Assembly (NCBI GenBank): GCA_022736495.1
Contig: DZCR01000059.1
Span: 1-17,350, forward strand
Length of the DNA: 17,350 nucleotides
Direction: 5' to 3'
Origin: Desulfobacca acetoxidans
GTDB taxonomy: Bacteria; Desulfobacterota; Desulfobaccia; Desulfobaccales; 0-14-0-80-60-11
The translations under genes and the position numbers were made by a program. This document shows, in pieces, positions 6,411 through 12,539 of this stretch (positions are counted from its first letter, which is position 1; each line of letters begins with the position of its first letter). The notes under the pieces are model-generated. The model was not told the DNA's origin. It ran no database searches and saw nothing but the letters and a program-made list of their open reading frames with translations.

Positions 6411-6965
6411 TTGTTTCATTGGTTATGCGACGTTGGCTCTTGGCTGCAGGCGCATTATAACTTAGTTTTCCCGCTGCTTCTCAGTCTGGGAATGGCCGGG
6501 TGGGACCTCAAGTCCAGGCGAATTCCCAACTATCTCACTTTTGGAGGCGCCCTGGCGGGTTTAGGTTTTCAGTTGGGATTTCATGGCCTCCCCGGTCTCC
6601 TGGACGGTTTAACGGGATTGGGATTAGGGTTTATCCTGCTTCTGGTGCCTTATCTTTTGGGGGGCATGGGAGCCGGTGATGTCAAGGGCGCTGGGGCTTT
6701 GGGGGCCTGGCTGGGACTGAAACATACCTTCGTGCTCCTGGTTTATACGGGAATCTGCGGCGGGTTGATCATTCTGGTAGTTTGGGTGTGGCAGCGACGT
6801 CTCCTGGCCGGACTCAGGCAAGAATGGCATTTCTTTCTGAACTGGTTCCTCTGCAGTACCTATGATGCCAAACCCCCCTCACCGGTATCCCTCAGAACCG
6901 GCTCCATTCCCTATGGGGCAGCCATGGCCTTAGGAATGGCCCTTCTCTGTTGGCGTCCGGTTTGA
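6411..6965 (+). CDS. Prepilin peptidase, A24 family (TadV/CpaA-like)
   Basis: A 184-residue integral membrane aspartyl protease that cleaves leader peptides of type IV pilin-like proteins at the cytoplasmic face. Seen: about five to six hydrophobic segments and the two catalytic aspartates, D32 in GWDLKSRRIPNYLT and D90 in the GxGD motif GGMGAGDVKGAGALG (84-98). The size and the lack of the zinc-binding methyltransferase domain fit the short TadV/CpaA class, not PilD. The segment GSIPYGAAMALG near the C-terminus is typical of the family. The start is TTG at 6411 with GGAGG (6401-6405) five nt upstream; no ATG fits. No pilin or secretion gene is adjacent in the window, so its substrate lies elsewhere. 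Confidence 0.88.
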   Translation: MFHWLCDVGSWLQAHYNLVFPLLLSLGMAGWDLKSRRIPNYLTFGGALAGLGFQLGFHGLPGLLDGLTGLGLGFILLLVPYLLGGMGAGDVKGAGALGAWLGLKHTFVLLVYTGICGGLIILVVWVWQRRLLAGLRQEWHFFLNWFLCSTYDAKPPSPVSLRTGSIPYGAAMALGMALLCWRPV

Positions 6966-7055
6966 TGCCATTCTCGGGTTGCTCTCATAAAGACTCGAAC
7001 TGGAGACTTTCAGCCCTTCCGGTTGCTTTTGGCCCTGATTCCTGCTAAAAAAACG

Positions 7056-7142
7056 GAGGGTGCCCCATGTCTTTCTGGCTTGATACCTTTGGCTTTGGTC
7101 ACGCCTCAGATTGCCCTGATGACGGCTGACCCCGGCACCCTC
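7056..7142 (+). promoter_or_regulatory. Candidate translational attenuator ahead of aroF
   Basis: GAGGGTGCC (7056-7064), which includes the ribosome binding site of the small leader frame, is perfectly complementary to GGCACCCTC (7134-7142), just after the leader stop codon. A competing stem, GATGA (7118-7122) with TCATC (7141-7145), shares two bases with it. There is no T-run, so control would act on translation or RNA stability, not intrinsic termination. The link to amino-acid supply is inference. Confidence 0.4.
7067..7129 (+). CDS. Putative aromatic-rich leader peptide upstream of aroF
   Basis: A 20-residue frame, MSFWLDTFGFGHASDCPDDG, with a strong GGAGGG ribosome binding site six nt before its ATG. 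Four of the first ten residues are aromatic (F3, W4, F8, F10). It ends 44 nt before aroF, which makes the first committed compound of Phe, Tyr and Trp synthesis. Leader peptides rich in the end-product amino acid are the classic sensor in ribosome-mediated attenuation (trpL, pheL). The 9-bp pairing described for 7056-7142 surrounds this frame. Too short to prove by reading; alternatives are a chance ORF or a short upstream coupling ORF. Confidence 0.45.
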   Translation: MSFWLDTFGFGHASDCPDDG

Positions 7143-7173
7143 ATCTAAAAGTGGCCTTTAGCGGAGAGGAACC

Positions 7174-8178
7174 ATGCTCATCGTAATGGACAAGGACGCT
7201 AATGAAGACCAGATCAAGGCGGTGGTGGCCAAGATCGAATCTCTGGGATATGAAGCCCAGCCCATGCCGGGCGGGGAACGCGTGGCCATCGCCATCTTAC
7301 GCAATCCGGGACCGGTTAATGCAACCCTATTTGTCGATATGCCTGGAGTGATCCAGGCCATTCCGGTTTCCCGGCCCTATAAGCTGGTGAGTCGGGAAAT
7401 GAAGCGGGAGGATACCATCATTCATCTTCCTGGCCTGGACTTAGGGCGGCGGCATTTTGTGGTTATCGCCGGGCCCTGCGCCATAGAAAGTGAAATTCAA
7501 GCCCTGACCATCGCCGAGCGTGTCAAAGCCGCGGGGGCCCGCATCTTTCGGGGGGGAGCCTATAAACCTCGTACCTCTCCTTATAGCTATCAGGGTCTGG
7601 GTAAAGCCGGCTTGAAAATTTTGAGGAAGGTGAAAGAAGAGACTGGACTGCTCACCGTCACCGAGGCCATTGACCATGATTCCTTGCGTCTGGTGGCCGA
7701 ATACGCCGACATCATCCAGATCGGCGCCCGGAATATGCAGAATTTTAGCCTATTGCGCTGCGCCGGCCGCACGCGCAAGCCGGTTCTCCTCAAGCGGGGC
7801 ATGTACGCCACTCTGGATGAATGGTTCATGGCGGCAGAATATGTCATGTCAGAGGGTAACACCCAGGTGATTCTCTGTGAGCGGGGTGTGCGGACCATCG
7901 GCGAGCATGCCCGGAATCTGTTGGACCTGGCCACCATCCCGGCAGTGCGCCGGGAGAGCCATCTGCCCATCATTGCGGACCCGAGCCACGCGGCCGGGCG
8001 CCGGGATCTGGTGGCCTCGTTGGCCCGGGCGGCAGTGGCCGCCGGCTGCGACGGGTTGATGATCGAAGTGCATCACGAGCCGGAAAAGGCCATGTCCGAC
8101 GGGGCGCAATCCCTCTATCCCGACCAATTCCAGGTCTTGATGGAAGAAATCAAGGGTCTTAATCCCGGAGGCTGGTAA
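7174..8178 (+). CDS. aroF: 3-deoxy-7-phosphoheptulonate (DAHP) synthase, type I-beta with N-terminal regulatory domain
   Basis: Cytoplasmic enzyme joining phosphoenolpyruvate and erythrose 4-phosphate to DAHP, the first step of the shikimate pathway. Seen: a ferredoxin-like (ACT-like) domain at residues 1-67, which in Thermotoga-type enzymes gives feedback inhibition by Tyr/Phe, then the TIM-barrel catalytic domain. Metal ligands are C102 (AGPCAIES), H272 (ADPSHAAGR), E298 (IEVHH) and D309 (AMSDGAQ), and the substrate loop is KPRTSPYSYQG at 131-141. Total length (334) and ligand numbering fit the Thermotoga maritima enzyme as I remember it. The ATG has GGAG seven nt upstream. The stop TAA shares its last base with the aroB ATG (TAATG), which implies translational coupling. 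The symbol follows common usage for this class. Confidence 0.95.
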   Translation: MLIVMDKDANEDQIKAVVAKIESLGYEAQPMPGGERVAIAILRNPGPVNATLFVDMPGVIQAIPVSRPYKLVSREMKREDTIIHLPGLDLGRRHFVVIAGPCAIESEIQALTIAERVKAAGARIFRGGAYKPRTSPYSYQGLGKAGLKILRKVKEETGLLTVTEAIDHDSLRLVAEYADIIQIGARNMQNFSLLRCAGRTRKPVLLKRGMYATLDEWFMAAEYVMSEGNTQVILCERGVRTIGEHARNLLDLATIPAVRRESHLPIIADPSHAAGRRDLVASLARAAVAAGCDGLMIEVHHEPEKAMSDGAQSLYPDQFQVLMEEIKGLNPGGW

Positions 8179-9272
8179 TGCGGGAGATTCACCTCTCGCT
8201 CCCAGGCCGGGATGTGAGTTACCGGCTGGTGATCGAGTTGGGCCTGCGCCATCACTTGGGATCCTTGCTCAGTCCCCGACAATTTTCTCCCCAGCTTTTT
8301 GTGATTTCAGACCGACATGTGGCTCGTCTGCATGGCGCCCCCGTCCTTGCTTCTCTGAGCGCAGCTGGCTTTACCCCGGTGCTCCTGACCACGCCTCCCG
8401 GAGAGCGGGCCAAGACCTGGCCCGTGGTCCAGCGCTTGGCCCGCGAGCTTTTGAATCGGGGAGCCCATCGGCTCTGTTCCGTCGTTGCCCTGGGCGGCGG
8501 AGTGGTGGGGGACCTCTCGGGCTTTTTGGCCTCCATTTTTATGCGGGGTCTGCCCTTCATCCAAGTGCCCACCACCTTGCTGGCCATGGTGGACGCGGCC
8601 ATCGGCGGCAAGACCGCCATTAATCTGCCCGAAGGCAAAAACTTGATAGGCACCTTCCACCAACCGCGCTTGGTAGCCATAGATCCAGAGTTTTTGCACA
8701 CCCTACCGCAGGCCGAACGGCTTAATGGCCTGGCCGAAGTGCTCAAGGCCGGCTTTATCCTGGACCGGGAGCTGCTGACGCGAGTGGCCGCGGTCCGGAC
8801 CAGGCTTTTTCATTATGAAACGGAATTGACGGAGACTATCCGCCGGGCCGCGGCCATCAAGGCCCAGGTGGTGTCGCACGACGAACGGGAAGGAGACCTG
8901 CGGCGCATCCTCAACTTCGGTCACACTCTGGGCCACGGCCTGGAGCAGGCTTCCCGCTTCCGCCTCCCCCATGGGCGGGCGGTGGCGTGGGGTATGATGG
9001 CCGCCCTGACCCTGTCGGAACACCTGACCGGCCTGGACCACGAAGAGGCGGAGTGGGGCCGAAAGCTCATCCGGGACTTCGGCCTCTGTCGCGTCCTCCC
9101 GAAACTCGACCCGAAAGCGGTGATGTCGGCTCTGCGCCTGGACAAGAAGCGCCATGAAACCGGCGTGCCTTTCGTGCTGCTGCGACGCGTGGGCCAAGCG
9201 GTGATTGCAGAAGACGTATCCCTGGACCTGGTGGCGGAGGTGCTGGAAAAAATGATTCAAGGAGGGGTTTAG
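8178..9272 (+). CDS. aroB: 3-dehydroquinate synthase
   Basis: NAD- and metal-dependent enzyme converting DAHP to 3-dehydroquinate, the second shikimate step, using the product of the preceding gene. Seen: the NAD-binding GGGVVGDLSGF at residues 106-116, the QVPTTLLAMVDAAIGGKTAI signature at 129-148, and metal ligands E187 (GLAEVLK), H249 (NFGHTLGHG) and H265 (LPHGRAVA). K145 and K154 sit in the phosphate-binding region. The 364 residues are normal for the family. The start overlaps the aroF stop by one base, so the two proteins are probably made in step. Nothing is missing or odd. Confidence 0.96.
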   Translation: MREIHLSLPGRDVSYRLVIELGLRHHLGSLLSPRQFSPQLFVISDRHVARLHGAPVLASLSAAGFTPVLLTTPPGERAKTWPVVQRLARELLNRGAHRLCSVVALGGGVVGDLSGFLASIFMRGLPFIQVPTTLLAMVDAAIGGKTAINLPEGKNLIGTFHQPRLVAIDPEFLHTLPQAERLNGLAEVLKAGFILDRELLTRVAAVRTRLFHYETELTETIRRAAAIKAQVVSHDEREGDLRRILNFGHTLGHGLEQASRFRLPHGRAVAWGMMAALTLSEHLTGLDHEEAEWGRKLIRDFGLCRVLPKLDPKAVMSALRLDKKRHETGVPFVLLRRVGQAVIAEDVSLDLVAEVLEKMIQGGV

Positions 9273-9356
9273 GGAGTTACCATTGGCATCTCTCCTCTGA
9301 CCCCCGCAATGGCAGCTCGAAGTCTGGCCTTCGGGACTAAACTTAGCGGAGAAAAT

Positions 9357-9893
9357 ATGCGGCTAGGGTTGATCGCAATCGGAATAGTGCTCTCATCATT
9401 TGCAGGTCGCGCCTTTGCTGAGAACCCGGGTCCAAAACCGCAACACCTCAGGAGAGAGACTATCAAAACCATTTGTCTAAATCCCGTCGGCGTGGTGAAA
9501 AAGCCGGGCGACCATGCCTATTTGGAGATTTATCCGGAATATGCCCCGGCCCTGGAAGGCCTCCGTGGTTTTTCCCACGTCTGGGTGTTCTACTGGTTCA
9601 ATGAGAATGATAGCCCAGAACGGCGTCAAACTCTCCAGGTCCATCCTCGCCGAGATCAGGCCAATCCTTTGACCGGCGTCTTTGCCTGCCGGTCGCCGGA
9701 ACGGCCCAACCTCATCGGCTTTATGGCCTGCCGCATTATCAACGTGAACGGCAACGTCGTGGAGGTGGCGGCACTAGACGCCAGGGACGGTTCCCCCATC
9801 CTGGACCTCAAACCCTATATCCCCGAAGGAGACGTCATTTCCGACGCCCGGACCCCTGAGTGGCTGAAGCGCCCCAAACCCCGGAAGGATTAA
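9357..9893 (+). CDS. TrmO/UPF0066-family protein with a signal peptide
   Basis: The family methylates N6 of t6A37 in tRNA using SAM (TrmO, once called YaeB/TsaA), normally in the cytoplasm. Seen: a beta-barrel domain with PVGVVKKPG near the start, GFSHVWVFYWF, the signature GVFACRSPERPNLIGF and DARDGSPILDLKPYIP. In typical members the signature reads RSPxRPNPIG; here the second Pro is Leu. The start with GGAG five nt upstream is ATG 9357, giving 178 residues, and residues 1-21 form a textbook signal peptide (MRLGLIAIGIVLSS, then AFA before ENPG). A longer frame from 9309 has no ribosome binding site. Export would put the domain away from tRNA and SAM, so a function other than tRNA methylation is possible. 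It follows aroB by 84 nt. Confidence 0.85.
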   Translation: MRLGLIAIGIVLSSFAGRAFAENPGPKPQHLRRETIKTICLNPVGVVKKPGDHAYLEIYPEYAPALEGLRGFSHVWVFYWFNENDSPERRQTLQVHPRRDQANPLTGVFACRSPERPNLIGFMACRIINVNGNVVEVAALDARDGSPILDLKPYIPEGDVISDARTPEWLKRPKPRKD

Positions 9894-9919
9894 GCATGAC
9901 GTGATTCAAGGGGTCTGGC

Positions 9920-9936
9920 GGCCCGGAGGCCGGGCC
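9920..9936 (+). terminator. Hairpin downstream of the TrmO-like gene
   Basis: GGCCCGG and CCGGGCC form a perfect 7-bp stem around AGG, followed by TACCCGATTTTAG. The tail holds only four T residues set off by GC bases, so termination may be inefficient. The rest of 9937-10091 shows no gene or clear site. Confidence 0.4.
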
Positions 9937-10091
9937 TACCCGATTTTAGCCAAAGATATCGCCCTGTACGCCTCCACGGCCTCCTGGTCTTTTTCCCGAT
10001 ATCGAAGCAATCTCGAATAAATTACCATACTCACTAAACCGTGGTAGCCCCCAAGCTGGCACGAGAAACGTTGGTCTGCTTAGCAACCCAC

Positions 10092-10505
10092 CTACGTCAG
10101 GTCTTCGTCGGTCAGCTCTTCATCCGGAGGTTCGTCCGGAGTAACCGTGGCCCCCGAGGTGGGCCAGGTATCCAGATACTTGCGGAGATTGGTCCGCATG
10201 GTGAAAACGGACGCAGGGGGCAGGGAGGACCGGAGATTAGTTTGCCACCAGCGCGAGGTGGAGGGTTGCCCCAGCAAAGCCGTAGGTAATCCAGAGGTAG
10301 TTTGTTCGGTAAGCTCAGTTCGGTCCGGCGCCAGGTCGGATTTTTCGAAGTGGGCCGGCTCAGCCAATAAATTCTGAAAAACAACCTGCCGGTTTGCTTG
10401 GGCGTATGCCGAGGAGTAAAGCAGCAAAAAGCTGACCAGTCCCAGGAGAATAGATCGGAACCAGGTCGCTATCCCCGAGGTTTTTTCATATTGCCAGGTT
10501 CTCAT
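10092..10505 (-). CDS. Small secreted protein of unknown function with acidic tail
   Basis: I do not recognise this 137-residue protein. Seen: a signal peptide (residues 1-35: n-region with K8 and R17, hydrophobic core SILLGLVSFLLLYSS, cleavage likely after AYA before QANR), a Ser/Thr/Leu-rich middle with a WW pair, and a strongly acidic C-terminus (TPDEPPDEELTDEDLT). No cysteine remains after the signal peptide, so there is no lipobox. GGAG lies seven nt before the ATG, which supports real translation. It stands alone, between the aro-trmO unit and the tRNA, and is transcribed away from the tRNA. No homologous domain comes to mind. Confidence 0.65.
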   Translation of the reverse strand: MRTWQYEKTSGIATWFRSILLGLVSFLLLYSSAYAQANRQVVFQNLLAEPAHFEKSDLAPDRTELTEQTTSGLPTALLGQPSTSRWWQTNLRSSLPPASVFTMRTNLRKYLDTWPTSGATVTPDEPPDEELTDEDLT

Positions 10506-10656
10506 ATGATATCTCCAGTGCCAGTTATTTGCTAGCCCTATCGGAGGTTCTCCGAACTAACTTAAACGGATTTTTAATTTAATTAAGAAAAAAGGCGATG
10601 GAAGCAGTTCGGAGCAGGGCAAAGACGGCAACTCAGCCCTTATATAGGAAAATGGC

Positions 10657-10685
10657 TTGACTTTTTCCCTCAAATTTATTAAAAA
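10657..10685 (+). promoter_or_regulatory. Promoter of tRNA-Gly
   Basis: TTGACT (10657-10662) lies 17 nt before TAAAAA (10680-10685). Predicted transcription start is near 10692, only a few bases before the mature tRNA 5' end at 10696. The surrounding A/T-rich sequence supports the call; the -10 box is a four-of-six match. Confidence 0.55.
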
Positions 10686-10695
10686 TATTTGTTGA

Positions 10696-10771
10696 GCGGG
10701 CATAGCTCAGTTGGTAGAGTACAAGCTTCCCAAGCTTGGTGTCGCGGGTTCGAATCCCGTTGCCCGCTCCA
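10696..10771 (+). tRNA. tRNA-Gly (anticodon CCC)
   Basis: A complete 76-nt cloverleaf. Acceptor GCGGGCA pairs with TGCCCGC; D stem GCTC with GAGT (one G-T pair) around AGTTGGTA; anticodon stem CAAGC with GCTTG around TTCCCAA, giving anticodon CCC (reads GGG glycine codons); variable loop GTGTC; T stem GCGGG with CCCGT around TTCGAAT. The discriminator is T, as in other bacterial glycine tRNAs, and CCA is encoded. Confidence 0.97.
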
Positions 10772-10785
10772 GCCCCGGGGGCGAG

Positions 10786-10961
10786 CGGTTGGCGATGCAG
10801 GCCAACCGGTCCACCGGGGAAACCCGCTTCCCCCATCGAGGTTGCCGACAGTAAGGGGCAGGATGGTCGGCTTACTTTGAGGGTGGAGATAAGTAGTTGC
10901 TCTGGGGTGCCCCGAGATTGACTTTTATCTTGGATTTTCCCGGAAGTGGGCTGCGGCCCGC
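10786..10961 (+). ncRNA. Structured transcript between tRNA-Gly and its terminator; candidate small RNA
   Basis: Between the tRNA end and the terminator lie about 170 nt without a credible gene but with several perfect stems: CGGTTGGC/GCCAACCG (10786-10793 with 10801-10808), GGGGAA/TTCCCC (10816-10821 with 10828-10833), GCCGAC/GTCGGC (10844-10849 with 10866-10871) and AGTAAG/CTTACT (10850-10855 with 10871-10876). The last two interleave and share one base, so they look like alternative pairings. It does not match 6S, SRP, tmRNA or RNase P RNA as far as I can recognise. It may be a processed 3' trailer or an independent sRNA. Confidence 0.35.
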
Positions 10962-10969
10962 TTTTTTTT
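10946..10969 (+). terminator. Intrinsic terminator after tRNA-Gly and the structured spacer
   Basis: GTGGGC (10946-10951) pairs with GCCCGC (10956-10961) around TGCG, with one T-G pair, and is followed directly by eight T residues (10962-10969). Canonical form. Confidence 0.85.
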
Positions 10970-10980
10970 ATTTGGCTGCC

Positions 10981-11076
10981 ATGGTTGGAAATGGCCAGTC
11001 ATCGGATGATGAGCACTGGTGGCAAGAAGGGTATAGCCTAGGAGAAATTGCTCCGGAGGAAATCAAGGCCGGATGA
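10981..11076 (+). CDS. Short 31-codon ORF in frame ahead of the TauE-type permease
   Basis: ATG at 10981 to TGA at 11074-11076, in the same frame as the permease start at 11083, with only two codons between. The product is acidic and contains a WW pair (DDEHWWQEGYSLGEIAPEEI), and it reads like coding sequence. No ribosome binding site precedes it, and it begins only 11 nt after the T-run of the upstream terminator. It could be a small leader ORF, a broken N-terminal extension of the permease, or chance. Confidence 0.3.
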   Translation: MVGNGQSSDDEHWWQEGYSLGEIAPEEIKAG

Positions 11077-11082
11077 ATAGTC

Positions 11083-11934
11083 ATGACGATATCTGGCATA
11101 GGGCAGTTCCTGGAATTCATCGCCCTGGGTTTTGGAGTCGGGGCGTACGGCACTTTGATCGGGGCCGGCGGCGGCTTTGTCCTGATGCCGATTTTGCTGC
11201 TGATGTATCCCGACGAGAATCCGGATCGGCTTACGGCCATATCCTTGGCGGTAGTATTTTTCAACGCCCTGTCCGGGTCTGCGGCGTATGCCCGGATGAA
11301 GCGGATCGACTACCGCTCTGGCTTGATGTTTGCGGCCGCGGCCACGCCGGGGGCGGTGGTCGGGGCCCTGCAAACGTCTTTAGTGTCCCGGGGCCTCTTT
11401 AATATTATTTTCAGCGTGGCGTTAGTCCTGGCGGCCGTGGCCATGCTTCTCAAACCGGGATTGGAGCATAACCCCCGGGGAAGCCATCCCCTATCGAAGT
11501 GGGAGACGACGCGGCATCTGGTGGAAGCTAACGGCGCCCAGCACGAATGGACTTTTTATCCGTTAATCGGGGTGGTGTTAAGCTTCTTTGTGGGATATTT
11601 CTCCAGTTTTTTGGGCATTGGCGGCGGTATCATTCATGTGCCGGCCTTAATCTGGTTGCTGCATTTCCCGGTGCACCTCGCTACGGCGACGTCACATTTC
11701 ATCCTGGCCAACATGGCTCTGGCCGGAACCCTGGTGCATGTGTGGACCGGCGCCCTGGCCTATAACTGGCGGGAGACCGCGCTGCTGGCCGTGGGTGTGC
11801 TCTTGGGGGCTCAATTGGGGGCTTACTTTTCGAATCGCGTCAAGAGCGCCTGGATCATTCGCAGCCTGGCCCTGGCCCTGGGATTGGTGGGAGTGAGAAT
11901 CCTGGTCAATTCCCTGAAATTCAGGGGATTTTAA
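11083..11934 (+). CDS. TauE/SafE-family membrane permease (sulfite/sulfonate exporter type)
   Basis: A 283-residue inner-membrane protein of the TauE/SafE (DUF81) family, whose members export sulfite, sulfoacetate or other organic anions. Seen: seven to eight hydrophobic segments and the internal duplication typical of the family, with a glycine-rich motif in each half (YGTLIGAGGGFVLMPILL near residues 22-39 and SSFLGIGGGIIHVPALI near 174-190). A soluble loop of about 40 residues lies between the halves (HNPRGSHPLSKWETTRHLVE). The ATG at 11083 is the first start after an in-frame TGA. No GGAG lies close to it, but GGAGG at 11055-11059 is upstream. The substrate cannot be read. A 6-bp stem-loop (TCCCCT/AGGGGA, 11961-11978) follows the gene but has no T-run. 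Confidence 0.9.
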   Translation: MTISGIGQFLEFIALGFGVGAYGTLIGAGGGFVLMPILLLMYPDENPDRLTAISLAVVFFNALSGSAAYARMKRIDYRSGLMFAAAATPGAVVGALQTSLVSRGLFNIIFSVALVLAAVAMLLKPGLEHNPRGSHPLSKWETTRHLVEANGAQHEWTFYPLIGVVLSFFVGYFSSFLGIGGGIIHVPALIWLLHFPVHLATATSHFILANMALAGTLVHVWTGALAYNWRETALLAVGVLLGAQLGAYFSNRVKSAWIIRSLALALGLVGVRILVNSLKFRGF

Positions 11935-12039
11935 AGTGATTCTCATAAAATTCCCTTGTCTCCCCTGAAGTAAGGGGAAAGAAACAGTAAACCTGTCATG
12001 CTCCTCAGGGTCCATGACGCCGCGTTAAGGTTATCGGCT

Positions 12040-12531
12040 ATGGAAAATAAACAGGCAATAGCCGCCCGGTTGGAGGAGCTGGTCCTGCCGCTTTTGGAAG
12101 CCCAGGGGGTGGAACTGATAGACCTGCAATACAGTTTGCCGAAACGGGGGCGGGGTATTTTGCGCCTGTTTGTGGACCATCCCGGCGGGGGTATTACCCT
12201 GGAGGAGATCACCCGGATCAGCCGGATAGTCGGGGGCCTGTTGGAGGTCCACGACGTCATCCCCGGTTCCTACACCCTGGAGGTGTCGTCTCCGGGCCTG
12301 ACCCGGGCCTTGAAAAAGCCCCAGGATTATCAGCGCTTCGTAGGCCGGCTGGTGCGGGTCACCACCCGGGCCCCCTGGGAAGGCCGCCAGGTGCACAGCG
12401 GCATCCTGCAGGGTCTGGAAGACGATCGGGTCTGCCTCAAGGAGGGAGATCGCGTCTTGTGCATCCCCCTAAGTGAGATCGCCCGGGCTCGGTTGGATAT
12501 TGACCTGAAAAATACTGGCAAGGAGGGCTAG
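12040..12531 (+). CDS. rimP: Ribosome maturation factor RimP
   Basis: Cytoplasmic assembly factor for the 30S subunit that binds free S12-containing intermediates. Seen: the N-terminal alpha/beta domain with GVELIDLQYSLPKRGRGILR and LFVDHPGGGITLEEITRISR, the PGSYTLEVSSPGLTRAL signature at about 76-92, and a C-terminal SH3-like barrel. The preferred start is ATG 12040 (MENKQAIAARL), with AAGG nine nt upstream, giving 163 residues. A longer frame from 11998 would add 14 residues unlike the family and lacks a binding site. It is the first gene of the rimP-nusA-infB operon; eight bases separate it from nusA. A 6-bp inverted repeat (GTCATG/CATGAC, 11995-12018) lies in its leader. Confidence 0.94.
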   Translation: MENKQAIAARLEELVLPLLEAQGVELIDLQYSLPKRGRGILRLFVDHPGGGITLEEITRISRIVGGLLEVHDVIPGSYTLEVSSPGLTRALKKPQDYQRFVGRLVRVTTRAPWEGRQVHSGILQGLEDDRVCLKEGDRVLCIPLSEIARARLDIDLKNTGKEG

Positions 12532-12539
12532 TACCTCAC

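Noticed and set aside
10740..10771. tRNA-Gly 3' end as an integration (att) site for a genomic island
   Set aside because: No repeat of the tRNA 3' end and no integrase gene is visible in the window.
10633..10836. 67-residue minus-strand ORF containing GNGIRTRDTKLGKLVLYQLSYA
   Set aside because: It is the antisense of the tRNA-Gly gene, a well-known database artefact; the other plus-strand frames over the tRNA are equally meaningless.
10844..10876. H-type pseudoknot in the spacer after tRNA-Gly
   Set aside because: The two 6-bp stems leave no loop bases to cross the grooves and share one base, so they are more likely alternative pairings.
11074..11076. Selenocysteine codon joining the short ORF to the permease
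   Set aside because: No convincing SECIS hairpin follows the TGA and the permease family has no selenocysteine there; the TGA is treated as a stop.
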